IMG/VR virus record: IMGVR_UViG_3300029309_000374 | Coordinates: 1-22,542 of that record | Source: a virus | Strand: one strand, 5' to 3' | DNA length: 22,542 bases | The notes under the pieces: generated by a model | Databases searched by the model: none | Told to the model about the DNA's origin: nothing | What the model saw: the letters and a program-made list of their open reading frames with translations, nothing else | Shown: one piece after another, positions 20,540 to 22,542 of the stretch | How the letters are laid out: every line of letters begins with the position of its first letter | Position numbering within the stretch: the first letter of the stretch is position 1 | Translations under genes and position numbers: made by a program

Positions 20540-22542
20540 CTTAAAATTACTTTACCTGTTCTAAACCACTTCTTATCGTTGTAGTTTGTTTTTACCACTG
20601 GCTTTATGTTTCCCTGCGCTGCCAGTAACGCAAGACCGCTAGAGATTGTTAAGTCAAACTTTGTTCGATCATCAATCCTATAGTTTATCCAATCCTCTAA
20701 TGTTCTTTGAAAAGGCATACGTCCCATTTCAATAGACTCTTCATTAAGACCTACATGAGAATGTATATACGCTTCTATTGCTTGAGCATGAGCCTGTATT
20801 ATCTCCTGGGAGTTAGAGGGTATTCCTTTTGTTTTTGTTTTTGATCCAAATCCAGAACCTAAATGTTCAGGCCTATCTAAAAGATAATGATCATAACCTC
20901 TTGTCTCAAAGTATCTTGCAATACCGTATTTGTTATTCTCTATCAGAACAGGGTAACCATAGAACTTTGCAGCCATTAATATATCTTCATAGAATATTTT
21001 AGCCAAGGGTGGACGGCTAGCATATTCAGCAACAAACATATTTGGAGGAAACTCAGTAGAAAATTTATTGTAGAAATGACAAGCACCTTTAGATCCTCGA
21101 CCATCTACAGTCGCATCTATATCATATGAGTCAACACCGGCACAACCTAAGAGTTTGTTTTCGGGCCCGTTCTTATTTCTCATATGATTAGGAGGTAGCC
21201 ATGCAATCCTCCATCTTCCATTAGGGTCTGGCGCAAAGACTACTTCGGAGTCTTGCTTTCCACCTTTCCAAATAAAATTACCTATAACTATTGGAGATGG
21301 ATAGAGTTCATCATTATGTTGTATTTGCTCATAGATCTTTTGAACATTAAAGACTGAAGACTTAGCGCTGTCTCTGAATGCTTCTTGCTCAGTAAATGGA
21401 AACTGTCTTATAACTTCGTTGAGTTCGTAGTTGTCATCAACCAACGCCTTTCTCTCATTCTTTAAAAAAGTCTTAGCCCCTATTGTTATCATATCTCCAT
21501 CTATTCCTTCTACGGGACTTTCTGGATCGTTTACTACAGGTATACCATATTTGTCAAAGAAGCCCTCTAAGGCTTCGTAAGCAGGTATGAAGACACGATA
21601 CAAACCACTCTTGGTTCTGTCATTTTCATTTCTGTCCTTGGGGTCACTATTGTAAACTAGATTTTTAAAGTTAGAACCTCCTTTGTCTAGTGGGTTAACC
21701 GTACTGCCCACCAATGCCTTGCCGACAATTCTTCTACCCACAAGTAAACAAGTTCTATGTATTCTCCAAGACTCTCTAATGTCTGTAGGCTTTTCCCATT
21801 TGCCTGCTTCATCCATGTATAGTATGTGAAGTTTCTCTCCGTCGTACGCGTTATTAGTTGTGTTCTTCCAGTTAATAATAGTATTTAGTGCTTCACCCTG
21901 AACAGAAGTTTTATTCTTTTTAGTTATTCTTTTTGACGGCTCTCTAAACGCTAACTCCATTCGTGGATTTGTTGTTCCGTCCTGTATAGGTTTAAAGAAA
22001 AAAGGATAAGACCTATAGATAGGTACAACCTTTTTCATGAATATATTTTCTTGAGCATCAGATCCTGTCTTAGACATTATGCCCAGAAGTTTATCTTTTA
22101 CTTGAGTTGCTTCTCCAGACAATAATGAAGAACTCATCTGAGTATATCCAGATCGCCGACACTTAGTATATACCTGACCTAAACATCTGGGGTCTCGGAA
22201 GCAGGCTTCCATATGTATGAATAGTTCCTGTTGGAACCGCAAAAAACTGGGGTATCCCACATCAATCTTGGACCACTGTAGGAAGAAGTAGTGATGCCCT
22301 GTGATATAAGTTGGTTCCCCATTATTGTAAAACCATACTCCGTTTCTTCTTCTTTCATATTCTGTTTTTATATAAGATTGATATTTCTTTCTAAACTCAT
22401 CTGGAGTCTGAGACCATTCATCCATAGATGATATAATAGCCAGGTCACTTGGAAGTTCCTGGCGTCTCCAGTATTGTTCTTCTTTTTTTAAGTTATGAAA
22501 AAGTATTTTGTTTTTAGCAGGTGCCTTTGGCAATTGAATAGA
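20536..22542 (-). CDS. Terminase large subunit (start at or beyond the right edge)
   Basis: The frame is open to the window edge. The first possible start in view is TTG at 22533 (giving PKAPAKNKILFHN and 665 residues). An upstream ATG may lie outside, so the N-terminus is not settled. The ATPase half shows a divergent Walker A-like loop, YTKCRRSGYTQ (about residues 122-131), Walker B LHILYMDEAG with D241-E242, and a GSTVNP coupling motif (276-281). The nuclease half has RNase H-like acidic residues: D468 in CAGVDSYD, E532 in PVLIENNKYG, and D621/D622 in YRIDDRTKFD. The protein pumps DNA into the procapsid through the portal and cuts the concatemer. No small subunit is visible in the window; it may lie upstream. 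Confidence 0.9.
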   Translation of the reverse strand, partial: SIQLPKAPAKNKILFHNLKKEEQYWRRQELPSDLAIISSMDEWSQTPDEFRKKYQSYIKTEYERRRNGVWFYNNGEPTYITGHHYFFLQWSKIDVGYPSFLRFQQELFIHMEACFRDPRCLGQVYTKCRRSGYTQMSSSLLSGEATQVKDKLLGIMSKTGSDAQENIFMKKVVPIYRSYPFFFKPIQDGTTNPRMELAFREPSKRITKKNKTSVQGEALNTIINWKNTTNNAYDGEKLHILYMDEAGKWEKPTDIRESWRIHRTCLLVGRRIVGKALVGSTVNPLDKGGSNFKNLVYNSDPKDRNENDRTKSGLYRVFIPAYEALEGFFDKYGIPVVNDPESPVEGIDGDMITIGAKTFLKNERKALVDDNYELNEVIRQFPFTEQEAFRDSAKSSVFNVQKIYEQIQHNDELYPSPIVIGNFIWKGGKQDSEVVFAPDPNGRWRIAWLPPNHMRNKNGPENKLLGCAGVDSYDIDATVDGRGSKGACHFYNKFSTEFPPNMFVAEYASRPPLAKIFYEDILMAAKFYGYPVLIENNKYGIARYFETRGYDHYLLDRPEHLGSGFGSKTKTKGIPSNSQEIIQAHAQAIEAYIHSHVGLNEESIEMGRMPFQRTLEDWINYRIDDRTKFDLTISSGLALLAAQGNIKPVVKTNYNDKKWFRTGKVILR

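Overview
The window is the virion-structure module of a tailed double-stranded DNA phage. Every gene I accept is read from the minus strand, so transcription runs from position 22542 towards 1. The host is probably a member of the Bacteroidota, perhaps a marine flavobacterium. The evidence is the AT-rich sequence, gene starts that mostly lack a Shine-Dalgarno sequence, and TAnnTTTG boxes (the Bacteroidota -7 promoter element) in front of seven genes or operons. Gene order and the look of the portal, ring-like connector and stabilisation-like proteins suggest a short-tailed phage, distantly crAss-like or P22-like. This is inference from recognised sequence patterns, not from a search.

Layout in transcription order: large terminase subunit (20536-22542, open at the window edge), a small unknown gene, and the portal. 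Next comes the fibre operon: a cysteine-rich adaptor-like protein, a 1651-residue collagen-like fibre, a newly noted 47-residue ORF, a 114-residue accessory protein and a 78-residue single-span membrane protein. A tightly coupled enzyme operon follows (11596 down to 7522): a DUF6445-like 2-oxoglutarate oxygenase, a 764-residue three-domain enzyme, a PKHD-type 2-oxoglutarate oxygenase and an FkbM methyltransferase. After that are two small basic proteins, the scaffold-like protein and major capsid protein, an unknown virion-type protein, two ring or connector proteins, and the first 488 codons of a stabilisation-like protein that runs off the left edge.

The most notable content is an apparent phage collagen-modification system. 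The 764-residue protein joins a GT4-type glycosyltransferase, a GT25 domain resembling animal procollagen galactosyltransferase, and a C-terminal lysyl hydroxylase (PLOD-like) domain with its iron and 2-oxoglutarate ligands intact. About 1.3 kb upstream, the collagen-like fibre carries about 140 X-Lys-Gly sites (hand count), the sequon that animal lysyl hydroxylases use. The simplest model is that the phage hydroxylates lysines in its own fibre, adds galactose or another sugar, and may extend and methylate the glycan. The other two oxygenases may act on the fibre too.

The window is densely coding. The longest gene-free stretch is 158 bases (2962-3119), and it contains two hairpins and two TAnnTTTG boxes. 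I saw no tRNA, rRNA, CRISPR array, insertion sequence or integrase.
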